64,000 nucleotides of DNA, taken from NCBI GenBank assembly GCA_005791165.1, contig SXXW01000011.1, positions 124,001-188,000 on the forward strand, written 5' to 3'. Below, piece by piece: positions 9,147-17,303 of this stretch. Below the pieces are notes generated by a model that was given only the letters and a program-made list of their open reading frames with translations, did not search any database and was not told where the DNA came from. The DNA is from Cytophagaceae bacterium. Lineage in GTDB: Bacteria; Bacteroidota; Bacteroidia; Cytophagales; Spirosomataceae. Position 1 is the first letter of the stretch. Each line of letters begins with the position of its first letter. The position numbers were made by a program, and so were the translations under genes.

Positions 9147-9404
9147 ATGGAAGAAAGAAACTTAAGAAAAGTAAGGATTGGGAAGGTGGTCAGTGATAAG
9201 ATGGATAAGTCGATCACGCTAACTGTTGACCGTAAGGTTAAGCACCCCCTGTACGGAAAATTCGTACAAAAAACGACCAAATTAATGGCACATGATGAAA
9301 AAAATGAGTGTGGCATAGGTGATACTGTGAAAGTGATGGAAACCCGTCCTCTTTCTAAAAACAAACGTTGGAGATTAGTTGAAATTATCGCTAAAGCGAA
9401 ATAA
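9147..9404 (+). CDS. rpsQ: 30S ribosomal protein S17 (uS17)
   Basis: The start is taken at the ATG at 9147 ([27 protein letters not shown]), giving 85 residues. An in-frame ATG at 9114 would place the N terminus inside the upstream hairpin. It has the OB-fold of uS17 with [45 protein letters not shown]. Confidence 0.96.
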   Translation: MEERNLRKVRIGKVVSDKMDKSITLTVDRKVKHPLYGKFVQKTTKLMAHDEKNECGIGDTVKVMETRPLSKNKRWRLVEIIAKAK

Positions 9405-9446
9405 GACTAATTTGTTATTCAAATTTAAATTTAAAGATCAAAGATA

Positions 9447-9815
9447 ATGTTACAGCAAGAATCAAGATTGGGTGTAGCTGACAATTCTGGAGCAAAAGAA
9501 GTTTTGGTGATTCGCGTTTTAGGCGGTACTGGAAAAAGATATGCTTCTATAGGCGACAAAATTGTAGTTTCCGTAAAATCAGCACTTTCTTCATCTAGCA
9601 TGAAAAAAGGGACAGTTTCTCGTGCGGTTGTCGTACGTACTAAAAAGGAAATTCGTAGAAAAGATGGAACATATATTCGTTTTGAAGATAATGCAGCTGT
9701 ATTATTGAATGCGAACGATGAGCCAAGAGGAACGCGTATTTTTGGGCCAGTGGCTCGTGAATTACGTGAAGCAGGATTTATGAAGATCGTTTCTTTAGCA
9801 CCAGAAGTTTTATAA
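9447..9815 (+). CDS. rplN: 50S ribosomal protein L14 (uL14)
   Basis: A canonical 122-residue protein: [27 protein letters not shown] and [35 protein letters not shown]. It forms an inter-subunit bridge and is the docking site of RsfS. Confidence 0.98.
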   Translation: MLQQESRLGVADNSGAKEVLVIRVLGGTGKRYASIGDKIVVSVKSALSSSSMKKGTVSRAVVVRTKKEIRRKDGTYIRFEDNAAVLLNANDEPRGTRIFGPVARELREAGFMKIVSLAPEVL

Positions 9816-9827
9816 TTAAGATGACAT

Positions 9828-9841
9828 ATTGGGCAACCAAT
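9828..9841 (+). repeat. Intercistronic GNRA-type hairpin rplN-rplX
   Basis: ATTGG-GCAA-CCAAT is a perfect 5-bp stem capped by a GCAA (GNRA) tetraloop, 16 bp before the rplX ATG. GNRA loops are unusually stable and often make tertiary contacts. No T-run follows. Confidence 0.45.
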
Positions 9842-9857
9842 AGAAAGAAGCATACAA

Positions 9858-10193
9858 ATGGAAAAGAAAATAACTAAGCAGACCAAATTGCACATTAAAA
9901 AAGGGGATAACGTTATGGTGATCGCCGGTAATGCAAAAGGCAAAACTGGAATTATCAAGGAAGTTTTAACTGATAAATCTCGTGCAATTGTGGAGGGTGC
10001 TAATTTGCTTACTAAGCACGTTAAGCCTTCGGCTAGCAATCCTCAAGGAGGAATTGAAAAACGCGAAGGTTCTATACACATTTCAAATTTGATGGTGGTA
10101 GAAAATGGTAAGCCTGTTAGAACGGGTCGTAAATTGAACGAAAAAGGTAAGTTACAACGCTACTCAAAGGTATCAGGTAAATTTATCGCATAA
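9858..10193 (+). CDS. rplX: 50S ribosomal protein L24 (uL24)
   Basis: The 111-residue protein has a KOW motif in [24 protein letters not shown], near its N terminus. uL24 is an assembly initiator that binds the 5' end of 23S rRNA. The order rplN-rplX-rplE is standard. Confidence 0.97.
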   Translation: MEKKITKQTKLHIKKGDNVMVIAGNAKGKTGIIKEVLTDKSRAIVEGANLLTKHVKPSASNPQGGIEKREGSIHISNLMVVENGKPVRTGRKLNEKGKLQRYSKVSGKFIA

Positions 10194-10206
10194 TACAGAG
10201 TTTAAC

Positions 10207-10225
10207 CGTGGGCCGGAAATCCACA
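10207..10225 (+). repeat. 19-bp hairpin motif, copy 1 (before rplE)
   Basis: CGTGGGCCGGAAATCCACA occurs here and again, identically, at 12200-12218 before rplR. GTGGG pairs with TCCAC around a 7-nt loop CCGGAAA. The copy starts 31 bp before the rplE ATG. The two copies sit in different frames relative to the next gene, so conservation is at RNA level. Confidence 0.6.
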
Positions 10226-10237
10226 AAATATACTACA

Positions 10238-10792
10238 ATGGCAGTACCTAGATTAAAAGAACGTTTTGTGAAGGAAGTTGTGTCAAGCTTGAAAGAAAAG
10301 TTTCAGTACAAGTCAGTGATGCAAGTACCTAAGATTACTAAGATTGTAATCAACAAAGGAGTTGGAGCAGCAGTGTCGGACAAGAAGTTGGTGGACGTAG
10401 CTGTAGAAGAAATTACGCTAATTGCTGGTCAAAGAGCAGTAGCAACTATTTCAAAGAAAGCGATTTCAAACTTTAAGTTGCGTGAAAACATGCCTATTGG
10501 TGTGAAAGTGACTTTACGTGGTGATCGTATGTATGAATTTTTAGACCGATTGACTACTGTTTCATTGCCACGTGTTCGTGACTTTAAAGGAGTATCAGAG
10601 AAAGGTTTTGATGGTCGCGGAAATTATACCTTAGGTGTAAAGGAGCAAATTATCTTCCCTGAAATGTCCATCGATAAAGTGGCTAAAATCTCAGGAATGG
10701 ATATCACTTTTGTTACTTCGGCCAAAACAGATGAGGAAGCTTATGCTTTACTAGTTGCAGTCGGAATGCCTTTTTCAAATATTAAAAAATAG
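10238..10792 (+). CDS. rplE: 50S ribosomal protein L5 (uL5)
   Basis: The start is set at the ATG at 10238 ([14 protein letters not shown]), giving 184 residues. An upstream in-frame GTG at 10208 falls inside the duplicated hairpin and is unlikely. Conserved stretches are [32 protein letters not shown] and [15 protein letters not shown]. uL5 binds 5S rRNA. Confidence 0.97.
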   Translation: MAVPRLKERFVKEVVSSLKEKFQYKSVMQVPKITKIVINKGVGAAVSDKKLVDVAVEEITLIAGQRAVATISKKAISNFKLRENMPIGVKVTLRGDRMYEFLDRLTTVSLPRVRDFKGVSEKGFDGRGNYTLGVKEQIIFPEMSIDKVAKISGMDITFVTSAKTDEEAYALLVAVGMPFSNIKK

Positions 10793-10793
10793 T

Positions 10794-10807
10794 GGGCCTT
10801 TGGGCTT
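10794..10807 (+). repeat. Intercistronic hairpin rplE-rpsN
   Basis: GGGCC-TTTG-GGCTT can form five pairs (two G-U) with loop TTTG. The 10-mer GGCCTTTGGG and the TTTG loop are shared with the rpsS-rplV gap hairpin (AAGGCC-TTTG-GGTCTT at 7170-7185). Confidence 0.4.
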
Positions 10808-10835
10808 TATAAAAAACCTTTAAAATTTTTACAAA

Positions 10836-11105
10836 ATGGCTAAAGAGTCAGTAAAAGCAAGAGAAAGAAAACGCGAAGCTACAGTTGCAAAATATGCAGT
10901 GAAGCGTGCGGCTTTAAAAGCTGCCGGAGATTATGTTGGGTTAGATAAATTACCTAAGAATGCATCTCCAGTTCGTTTACATAACCGTTGTAAATTAACG
11001 GGTCGTCCTCGTGGATATATGCGTAAATTCGGCATTAGCCGTGTTACCTTCCGCGAAATGGCTTCCAACGGATTAATACCAGGAGTAACTAAATCAAGCT
11101 GGTAA
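10836..11105 (+). CDS. rpsN: 30S ribosomal protein S14 (uS14), zinc-free type
   Basis: At 89 residues this is the long, zinc-independent form: it lacks the two CxxC pairs of the short form and has only one Cys, in [27 protein letters not shown]. It belongs to the small-subunit head. Confidence 0.97.
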   Translation: MAKESVKARERKREATVAKYAVKRAALKAAGDYVGLDKLPKNASPVRLHNRCKLTGRPRGYMRKFGISRVTFREMASNGLIPGVTKSSW

Positions 11106-11115
11106 ATAAAAAAAC

Positions 11116-11146
11116 TTGATTATTTAAATTCATTTTTGTAATTTTG
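11116..11146 (+). promoter_or_regulatory. Internal promoter before rpsH
   Basis: TTG (11116-11118) and TAATTTTG (11139-11146) match the Bacteroidota -33/-7 consensus with a 20-bp spacer. It is in the 78-bp rpsN-rpsH gap, one of the longest in the cluster. The predicted start near 11152 is followed by a hairpin formed by GCAGGCC (11147-11153) and GGGCTTGC (11161-11168), partly overlapping the start site. Confidence 0.6.
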
Positions 11147-11183
11147 CAGGCCTTTTTAAGGGCTTGCGGCAAATTTAAAAACA

Positions 11184-11579
11184 ATGACAGATCCAATAGC
11201 AGATTATTTAACCCGATTGAGAAATGCCTTGAAGGCACGTCATAGGGTCGTTGAAATTCCTGCTTCTAATATTAAAAAGGAGATCACAAAGGTTCTTTTT
11301 GATAAAGGCTATATTTCAAATTACAAGTTCGATGATACTTCTGTACAAGGAACGATCAAGATTGCTTTGAAATACAATGCTGTAACGAAGCAACCTGCCA
11401 TCGTAAATTTGACTCGTATTTCGAAGCCAGGTTTGCGTAAGTACAATGGAGCGGAAGAGCTTCCACGCGTTTTAAATGGTTTAGGTATTGCCATTTTATC
11501 TACTTCTAAAGGAGTAATTACAGATAAAGAAGCCCGTACACTTCACGTAGGTGGAGAAGTACTTTGTTACGTATATTAA
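11184..11579 (+). CDS. rpsH: 30S ribosomal protein S8 (uS8)
   Basis: A typical 131-residue protein: [34 protein letters not shown] and [33 protein letters not shown]. It binds the central domain of 16S rRNA; in E. coli uS8 represses the spc operon. A separate promoter immediately upstream would let this half of the cluster be controlled on its own. Confidence 0.98.
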   Translation: MTDPIADYLTRLRNALKARHRVVEIPASNIKKEITKVLFDKGYISNYKFDDTSVQGTIKIALKYNAVTKQPAIVNLTRISKPGLRKYNGAEELPRVLNGLGIAILSTSKGVITDKEARTLHVGGEVLCYVY

Positions 11580-11633
11580 TTATTGTTTCACGCTGAAAGG
11601 AGGTAACTCGTAATTTAAGCATATAGAATTATT

Positions 11634-12191
11634 ATGTCTAGAATTGGAAATAAGATTATCACATTACCTGCAGGAGTATCTTTGGATATATCGGCTGGCA
11701 ATTTGGTTACAGTAAATGGTCCTAAAGGGACTTTATCTCAACAAATTGACCAAGATATCATCGTTGAGATTGAAGGAAATATATTAACTGTTAAGCGTCC
11801 TACGGAGCAAAAGCGTCATAAGGCAATGCATGGTTTATATCGTTCTTTAATCAATAATATGGTTGTGGGTGTAAGTGAAGGATTTCAAAAGGATCTTGAG
11901 ATTATCGGGGTTGGTTATAAGGCTGCGAATCAAGGAAATATTTTGGAGTTAAGTTTGGGATATTCACACATGATTTTCATGGCTATTCCTTCGGAGATCA
12001 AAGTTGCTACAGCGATGGAGAAAGGAAAAAATCCGATGGTTACGTTGAATGGAATAGATAAGCAATTGATCGGCCAAGTGGCTGCAAAAATAAAATCGTT
12101 ACGTCCAGTGGAGCCTTACAAAGGTAAAGGTGTTCGTTTTGTGGGTGAGCAAGTTCGTCGTAAGGCTGGTAAAGCTGGCGGTAAGAAATAA
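11634..12191 (+). CDS. rplF: 50S ribosomal protein L6 (uL6)
   Basis: The 185-residue protein begins MSRIGNKIITLPAGVSLDIS and ends with KSLRPVEPYKGKGVRFVGEQVRRKAGKAGGKK, both family signatures. The upstream gap contains AAAGGAGGTAA at 11597-11607, about 27 bp from the ATG and too far away to act as a normal Shine-Dalgarno site. Confidence 0.98.
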   Translation: MSRIGNKIITLPAGVSLDISAGNLVTVNGPKGTLSQQIDQDIIVEIEGNILTVKRPTEQKRHKAMHGLYRSLINNMVVGVSEGFQKDLEIIGVGYKAANQGNILELSLGYSHMIFMAIPSEIKVATAMEKGKNPMVTLNGIDKQLIGQVAAKIKSLRPVEPYKGKGVRFVGEQVRRKAGKAGGKK

Positions 12192-12199
12192 ATTATAAG

Positions 12200-12218
12200 C
12201 GTGGGCCGGAAATCCACA
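12200..12218 (+). repeat. 19-bp hairpin motif, copy 2 (before rplR)
   Basis: This is identical to 10207-10225 (CGTGGGCCGGAAATCCACA), with the same GTGGG/TCCAC stem and CCGGAAA loop, and starts 33 bp before the rplR ATG. Confidence 0.6.
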
Positions 12219-12232
12219 CAAACAGGTAAAAA

Positions 12233-12580
12233 ATGTCAACATTAAAAGATTTACGTAGAATTCGCATTAAGCGTGCAATTCGTGCAAAAATAACTGGATC
12301 AGCTGAGCGTCCGCGCTTAACTGTGTATCGTTCAAACACTTCGGTGTATGCTCAAATTGTAGATGATTTGGCTGGAAAGACATTGTTTTCCGCTACATCA
12401 CATGTTAAAGGAAAGGTAAATAACAATATCGAAGCTGCTAAGTCAGTGGGTATCGCGATTGCTGGTAAGGCAAAAGCTGCAGGAATTACGAAAGTAGTTT
12501 TTGACCGTAACGGTTATTTATATCATGGTAGAATTAAATCATTAGCTGAAGGTGCTCGCGAGGGTGGCTTACAATTTTAA
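12233..12580 (+). CDS. rplR: 50S ribosomal protein L18 (uL18)
   Basis: At 115 residues it matches the family: [37 protein letters not shown] and [28 protein letters not shown]. uL18 binds 5S rRNA together with uL5. The 19-bp hairpin motif is found upstream of both these 5S-binding protein genes. Confidence 0.98.
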   Translation: MSTLKDLRRIRIKRAIRAKITGSAERPRLTVYRSNTSVYAQIVDDLAGKTLFSATSHVKGKVNNNIEAAKSVGIAIAGKAKAAGITKVVFDRNGYLYHGRIKSLAEGAREGGLQF

Positions 12581-12588
12581 TAAAAGAT

Positions 12589-13107
12589 ATGTCACAATTA
12601 CAAGCAAAACCAATTAAGGTTAACGAGGGGGAATTGAAGGAGAAAGTTGTAGCCATCAACCGTGTTGCCAAAGTGGTAAAAGGGGGTCGTCGTTTTAGTT
12701 TTTCTGCTATCGTGGTAGTAGGAGATGGTAACGGGACTGTAGGTTACGGATTAGGTAAGGCAAACGAAGTAACGGATGCGATTACAAAAGGGATTGAAGA
12801 TGCAAAAAAGAATTTGTTTAAAATTCCTTTGTTGAAAAATACGGTTCCTCACGAGCAATTAGGTAAATTTTCGGGTGGTTTTGTCTTAATTAAGCCAGCT
12901 GCCCCGGGAACTGGATTGATTGCAGGTGGTGCGATGCGTGCTGTTTTAGAATCTGCTGGGGTACATGATGTACTTGCAAAATCTAAAGGAAGTTCTAATC
13001 CACACAACGTGGTGAAGGCAACAATCGACGCACTTGTGAAAATGAGAGCACCACATAGTGTTGCATTCCAAAGAGGAATTTCCTTAGCTAAAGTTTTTAA
13101 TGGATAA
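12589..13107 (+). CDS. rpsE: 30S ribosomal protein S5 (uS5)
   Basis: This 172-residue protein has the double-stranded RNA-binding N-terminal fold ([44 protein letters not shown]) and the usual C-terminal half ([19 protein letters not shown]). uS5 acts in decoding fidelity and mRNA unwinding. It starts 8 bp after rplR. Confidence 0.98.
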   Translation: MSQLQAKPIKVNEGELKEKVVAINRVAKVVKGGRRFSFSAIVVVGDGNGTVGYGLGKANEVTDAITKGIEDAKKNLFKIPLLKNTVPHEQLGKFSGGFVLIKPAAPGTGLIAGGAMRAVLESAGVHDVLAKSKGSSNPHNVVKATIDALVKMRAPHSVAFQRGISLAKVFNG

Positions 13108-13142
13108 TATGAGTGCTTCTAGCCTCAAAAAAAGAACATACG

Positions 13143-13322
13143 ATGTCTAAAGTAAAAATTACACAAGTTAAAAGCGCAATTAAGCGTCCGGAAGTACAGA
13201 AACGTACAATCCAAGCGTTAGGATTAGGTAAAATCCGTAAGAGTGTTGAGCATGAATTAAATCCAGCTATTGCAGGTATGATTCGTGCCGTAAATCACTT
13301 AATTGTTGTTGAAAATATTTAA
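13143..13322 (+). CDS. rpmD: 50S ribosomal protein L30 (uL30)
   Basis: The start at the ATG at 13143 (MSKVKITQVKSAIKRPEVQKRTIQALGLGKI) gives the normal 59 residues. The longer in-frame reading from 13113 does not begin with ATG and is rejected. Confidence 0.96.
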   Translation: MSKVKITQVKSAIKRPEVQKRTIQALGLGKIRKSVEHELNPAIAGMIRAVNHLIVVENI

Positions 13323-13333
13323 TTAACACGCGA

Positions 13334-13353
13334 GTTACTTTTTATAAAGTAGC
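13334..13353 (+). repeat. Intercistronic hairpin rpmD-rplO
   Basis: GTTACTTT pairs with AAAGTAGC (one G-U) around a TTAT loop, 17 bp before the rplO ATG. No T-run follows. Confidence 0.45.
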
Positions 13354-13370
13354 GCTAAGCCAAGAATAAA

Positions 13371-13817
13371 ATGAAATTATCATCACTAAAGCCTGCAGAA
13401 GGCTCAGTAAAAACAAGAAAAAGAGTAGGTCGTGGTCAAGGTTCCGGATTAGGTGGAACTTCTGCACGTGGACACAAAGGAGCGCAGTCTCGTTCTGGTT
13501 ACTCTCGTAAACGTGGTTTTGAAGGAGGTCAAATGCCACTTCAACGTCGTGTACCCAAGTTTGGTTTTAAAAATATCAATCGTGTTGAGTACAAAGCGAT
13601 CAATTTAGATACCTTACAAGCTTTAGCTGAATCAGCTGGATTGAAGGTTATCAATTTTGAAACACTTTATTCGAACGGTTTGGTATCTAAATCTGATTTA
13701 GTGAAAATCTTAAGTAGAGGTGCTTTGACATCTGCCTTAGAAATTCATGCAAAAGGATTTTCTTCAGCCGCCATTGCAGCCATTGAAGCTGCAGGGGGAA
13801 AAGCAATTGTTGATTAA
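13371..13817 (+). CDS. rplO: 50S ribosomal protein L15 (uL15)
   Basis: A 148-residue protein with the Gly/Arg-rich N-terminal extension GRGQGSGLGGTSARGHKGAQSRSGYSRKRGFEGGQMPLQRRVPK, typical of uL15, which threads into 23S rRNA. secY follows after 17 bp. Confidence 0.98.
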   Translation: MKLSSLKPAEGSVKTRKRVGRGQGSGLGGTSARGHKGAQSRSGYSRKRGFEGGQMPLQRRVPKFGFKNINRVEYKAINLDTLQALAESAGLKVINFETLYSNGLVSKSDLVKILSRGALTSALEIHAKGFSSAAIAAIEAAGGKAIVD

Positions 13818-13834
13818 TCTTCTATCCAAGACGA

Positions 13835-15154
13835 ATGAATAAGTTAATAATAACTTTTAAGCACATCTTTTCGATTGAGGAATTAAGAGGCCGTATTCTT
13901 AATACGTTACTTTTTATTGCCTTTTTCCGTTTAGGTTCTTATGTAGTTTTACCTGGTGTGGATGCTACAAAATTAACTCAAGCAGGTGACGGTGGGCTTT
14001 TTGGCTTATTGAATATGTTTTCTGGAGGAGCTTTGAGCAATGCATCCGTTTTTGCATTAGGTATCATGCCTTATATTTCTGCTTCTATTGCGATTCAATT
14101 ATTGACCATTGCGCTTCCGTATTTTCAAAAAATGCAGAAAGATGGTGAATCTGGACGTAAGAAGTTAAATCAGATTACGCGTTATTTAACCATATTTGTT
14201 ACGGCTGCACAAGGATTTACGTATTTACAAGTAACCATTCCGAGTGAGGCGATCATGGTTGATCCATGGTTTTTTAGATTATATGGAGTGGCTATATTGA
14301 TTGGAGGCACCATGTTGTGTATGTGGTTAGGTGAGAAAATTACGGATAAGGGGATTGGGAATGGTATATCCATGCTAATTATGATTGGTATCGTTTCTCG
14401 TTTCCCATCTTCGATATTACAAGAGGCGGGTTCACGTGGAATGTCAGGCGCTTTAATGTTTGTCATAGAAATTATTGCTTTGTTTTTTGTGGTGATGGGA
14501 GCTATTATGGTGACTCAAGCCGTTCGTCGAATTCCTGTTCAGTATGCTAAGCAAGTGGCTGGAAGTAAAATGTCTGTAGGTGGCGAACGTCAATACATCC
14601 CTTTAAAGTTAAATGCATCAGGTGTAATGCCCATCATTTTTGCACAGGCCTTGATGTTTATTCCGGGTTTAGTGGCACAATCTTTTGCAGAAAAAAGTGA
14701 GTTTGCTTCATCAGTGGCCCAAGCATTCGGTGATTTTACTACCTGGCAGTACAATGCTTTATTTGCTTCATTAATTATTGTTTTTACGTTCTTTTATACG
14801 GCGATCTCGATTAACCCCACTCAAATATCAGATGATATGAAGCGTGGTGGTGGTTTTGTTCCGGGTGTGAAGCCGGGTGAAGATACGTCTAGCTTTATTG
14901 CCAATATTTTAGATCGAATTACATTGCCGGGCGCATTTATGTTATCGGCTATTGCGATATTACCTGCTGTTGCCAATTTATTTGGGGTCACACGTGGATT
15001 TGCATCGTTTTTTGGTGGAACATCTTTGTTGATTTTAGTAGGAGTGGTATTAGATACATTGCAACAAATTGAAAGTTATTTGTTGATGAGAAAGTACGAG
15101 GGTTTAATGCAATCAGGACGCGTAAAAGGGCGTTCAGAGGTGATTACTCGTTAA
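13835..15154 (+). CDS. secY: Preprotein translocase subunit SecY
   Basis: A polytopic inner-membrane protein of 439 residues with ten predicted membrane helices. It forms the Sec channel with SecE and SecG. Visible motifs are the N-terminal LRGRILNTLLFIAFFRLGSYVVLPG, the plug region GLLNMFSGGALSNASVFALGIMPYISASI, and the SecA/ribosome-binding loop around ADDMKRGGGFVPGVKPGEDT-like sequence (DDMKRGGGFVPGVKPGE). It starts 17 bp after rplO, and map starts directly behind it. Confidence 0.98.
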   Translation: MNKLIITFKHIFSIEELRGRILNTLLFIAFFRLGSYVVLPGVDATKLTQAGDGGLFGLLNMFSGGALSNASVFALGIMPYISASIAIQLLTIALPYFQKMQKDGESGRKKLNQITRYLTIFVTAAQGFTYLQVTIPSEAIMVDPWFFRLYGVAILIGGTMLCMWLGEKITDKGIGNGISMLIMIGIVSRFPSSILQEAGSRGMSGALMFVIEIIALFFVVMGAIMVTQAVRRIPVQYAKQVAGSKMSVGGERQYIPLKLNASGVMPIIFAQALMFIPGLVAQSFAEKSEFASSVAQAFGDFTTWQYNALFASLIIVFTFFYTAISINPTQISDDMKRGGGFVPGVKPGEDTSSFIANILDRITLPGAFMLSAIAILPAVANLFGVTRGFASFFGGTSLLILVGVVLDTLQQIESYLLMRKYEGLMQSGRVKGRSEVITR

Positions 15155-15155
15155 G

Positions 15156-15962
15156 ATGATTTATTTAAAATCTTCTGGTGAAATGGCCATTATTCAAGAT
15201 AATGGCGATATTCTTGGGAGATGCCATGCGGAGGTAGCGAAGGCAATTAGGCCGGGAATTACCACGTTGGAATTAGATAAATTAGCTTATACGTTTATAT
15301 CAGACCACAAAGCTCATCCTTCTTTCCTGAATTATCAGGTTGGAAATAAGAAATACGCATATTCATTATGTATTTCTGTGAATGATGTGGTGGTGCATGG
15401 ATTGCCTGGTGATTTGACATTGAAGGAAGGGGATATTATATCCATAGATGCGGGTGTATATAAAAATGGTTTTCATGCCGACAGTGCCTATACCTATGGC
15501 ATTGGGGAAGTGAAACCAGAAGTAATAAAATTGTTGCAAGTGACGAAAGAGTCCTTGTACTTGGGTTTAAAGCAAGCTCAAAATGGAAAGCGAGTTGGTG
15601 ATGTTGCTTATGCTGTTCAATCCTATACGGAGTCATTCGGATATGGGGTAGTTCGGGAGCTGGTGGGGCATGGTGTGGGTAAAAGCTTACACGAAAGTCC
15701 TGAAGTTCCTAATTATGGACGAAGAGGCGACGGGGCTAAATTGAAAGAGGGAATGGTGATTGCCATTGAACCGATGATCAATTTAGGAAAGCGCCAGATC
15801 TCAGTAGATAAGGATGGTTGGACCATTCGAACTCAGGATCGCAAACCTTCGGCTCATTTTGAACATACAATAGGGGTAAGTAAAGATGAACCGTTGATAT
15901 TAACTACGTTCTCCTATATAGAAGAAGTAATTAAAAGCTCAACAATATTGTTGAATATTTAA
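15156..15962 (+). CDS. map: Type I methionine aminopeptidase
   Basis: This dinuclear metal hydrolase removes the initiator methionine. The 268-residue protein begins MIYLKSSGEMAIIQDNGDILG. The metal ligands are visible in GDIISIDAGVYKNGFHADSAYTYGIG (two Asp), GHGVGKSLHESPEVPN (His), GMVIAIEPMI (Glu) and the Glu of FEHTIGVS. The start is one base behind the secY stop. Confidence 0.97.
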   Translation: MIYLKSSGEMAIIQDNGDILGRCHAEVAKAIRPGITTLELDKLAYTFISDHKAHPSFLNYQVGNKKYAYSLCISVNDVVVHGLPGDLTLKEGDIISIDAGVYKNGFHADSAYTYGIGEVKPEVIKLLQVTKESLYLGLKQAQNGKRVGDVAYAVQSYTESFGYGVVRELVGHGVGKSLHESPEVPNYGRRGDGAKLKEGMVIAIEPMINLGKRQISVDKDGWTIRTQDRKPSAHFEHTIGVSKDEPLILTTFSYIEEVIKSSTILLNI

Positions 15963-15971
15963 AATAAAACT

Positions 15972-16190
15972 ATGGCCAAACAATCTTCGATAGAAGTAGA
16001 TGGAATAATCTTGGAAGCTCTTTCGAACGCGATGTTTCGGGTTGAATTAGAAAATACGCATCAAGTGATTGCCCATATTTCGGGCAAAATGCGGATGCAC
16101 TACATTAAGATTTTACCTGGAGATAAGGTTAAATTGGAAATGTCGCCCTATGATTTGAGTAAGGCAAGAATTGTTTATCGATATAAGTAA
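15972..16190 (+). CDS. infA: Translation initiation factor IF-1
   Basis: A 72-residue S1/OB-fold protein: [66 protein letters not shown]. It binds the A site of the 30S subunit during initiation. It lies 9 bp after map and 31 bp before rpmJ. Confidence 0.98.
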   Translation: MAKQSSIEVDGIILEALSNAMFRVELENTHQVIAHISGKMRMHYIKILPGDKVKLEMSPYDLSKARIVYRYK

Positions 16191-16221
16191 ATGAGGGTTT
16201 TGGCCCATAAATGTTAATAAA

Positions 16222-16338
16222 ATGAAAGTTAAAGCATCCATTAAAAAGCGTAGTGCAGATTGTAAAGTGATCCGTAGACACGGCAAGCTTTATGTAATAA
16301 ACAAGAAGAATCCTAAGTTTAAGCAACGTCAAGGATAA
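16222..16338 (+). CDS. rpmJ: 50S ribosomal protein L36 (bL36), zinc-ligand-poor
   Basis: A 38-codon gene starting ATG at 16222: [20 protein letters not shown]..., ending NPKFKQRQG. In E. coli bL36 zinc is bound by C11, C14, C27 and H33. Only C14 remains here; the others are Ser, Asn and Phe. This zinc-free form is common in Bacteroidota. Position between infA and rpsM is standard. Confidence 0.96.
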   Translation: MKVKASIKKRSADCKVIRRHGKLYVINKKNPKFKQRQG

Positions 16339-16382
16339 TTCGGATAAAATTAAATGAGTAATCACAACAATTAATTACCTAT

Positions 16383-16760
16383 ATGGCTCGTATTGCAGGG
16401 GTTGATATTCCCGACAAAAAAAGAGGAGAGATTGCATTAACTTATATTTTTGGTATAGGTCGCAGTACTGCTCAAAAGATCTTAACGAAAGCAGCTGTTT
16501 CTTATGACAAGAAAGCTGGTGAGTGGAATGATACGGAAGCAAGTGCTATCCGTGCAATCATCGCCGCTGAGTTTAAAACGGAGGGTCAGCTTAAGTCTGA
16601 AGTCCAATTAAACATCAAGCGTTTGATGGACATCGGTTGCTACCGTGGTTTGCGTCATCGTAAGGGACTTCCCGTTCGTGGCCAACGTACTAAAAACAAC
16701 TCACGTACTCGTAAGGGACGTAGAAAAACAGTTGCTAACAAGAAAAAAGTAACTAAATAA
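16383..16760 (+). CDS. rpsM: 30S ribosomal protein S13 (uS13)
   Basis: A 125-residue protein, [33 protein letters not shown], with [27 protein letters not shown] at the C terminus. It contacts P-site tRNA and bridges to the large subunit. Confidence 0.98.
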   Translation: MARIAGVDIPDKKRGEIALTYIFGIGRSTAQKILTKAAVSYDKKAGEWNDTEASAIRAIIAAEFKTEGQLKSEVQLNIKRLMDIGCYRGLRHRKGLPVRGQRTKNNSRTRKGRRKTVANKKKVTK

Positions 16761-16801
16761 TAATCGAGGTAAATCCTCATCCCTTTTTGATTAATTAAAT
16801 T

Positions 16802-17197
16802 ATGGCACAAGCAAAAAGAAAAGATAAAGCGAAGAAAAGAGTTGTTGTAGTTGAGCAAGTAGGCCAAGTACACATTAAAGCTTCCTTTAATAACATCATT
16901 ATTTCCATTACCAATTCAGCGGGTCAAGTGATTTCTTGGGCTTCAGCAGGAAAGATGGGTTTCCGTGGATCTAAGAAAAACACTCCTTATGCGGCACAAA
17001 TGGCTGCATCAAACTGCGCTGCAGTAGCTGTTGAGGCTGGAATGAAAAAAGCAGAGGTTTTTGTAAAAGGACCGGGTGCTGGACGTGAGTCTGCTATCCG
17101 TACCATCCAAAACTCAGGAATCGAAGTATCACTTATCCGTGATATAACTCCGATGCCTCATAATGGATGTCGTCCTCCAAAACGTCGTCGCGTTTAA
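16802..17197 (+). CDS. rpsK: 30S ribosomal protein S11 (uS11)
   Basis: A 131-residue protein with [46 protein letters not shown] and [18 protein letters not shown]. It lies in the platform next to the Shine-Dalgarno cleft. A small GAGG/CCTC hairpin (16766-16778) is in the gap before it. Confidence 0.98.
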   Translation: MAQAKRKDKAKKRVVVVEQVGQVHIKASFNNIIISITNSAGQVISWASAGKMGFRGSKKNTPYAAQMAASNCAAVAVEAGMKKAEVFVKGPGAGRESAIRTIQNSGIEVSLIRDITPMPHNGCRPPKRRRV

Positions 17198-17209
17198 AGA
17201 TTATTTTGT

Positions 17210-17267
17210 GTGTTAGGTAATTAGTAATTATTTTCTCTAACACTTTTTTTTCACTTAACTAATTACT
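17210..17267 (+). terminator. Terminator/attenuator between rpsK and rpsD
   Basis: GTGTTAG (17210-17216) and CTAACAC (17237-17243) form a perfect stem followed by nine T (17244-17252), an intrinsic terminator layout 13 bp after the rpsK stop. The loop segment GTAATTAGT (17217-17225) is perfectly complementary to ACTAATTAC (17259-17267) beyond the T-run, allowing an alternative pairing or a pseudoknot. No TAnnTTTG promoter is seen between this structure and the rpsD start at 17304, so rpsD, rpoA and rplQ must be read through it. This suggests regulated attenuation rather than a simple operon end. Confidence 0.65.
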
Positions 17268-17303
17268 TCATTGGGCACAAGAGGCCTAATGACTTTTAAA
17301 AAA

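Noticed and set aside
11597-11607. AAAGGAGGTAA as a Shine-Dalgarno site for rplF
   Set aside because: It lies about 27 bp before the ATG, too far for normal spacing, and other genes in the window lack such sites, as expected for Bacteroidota.
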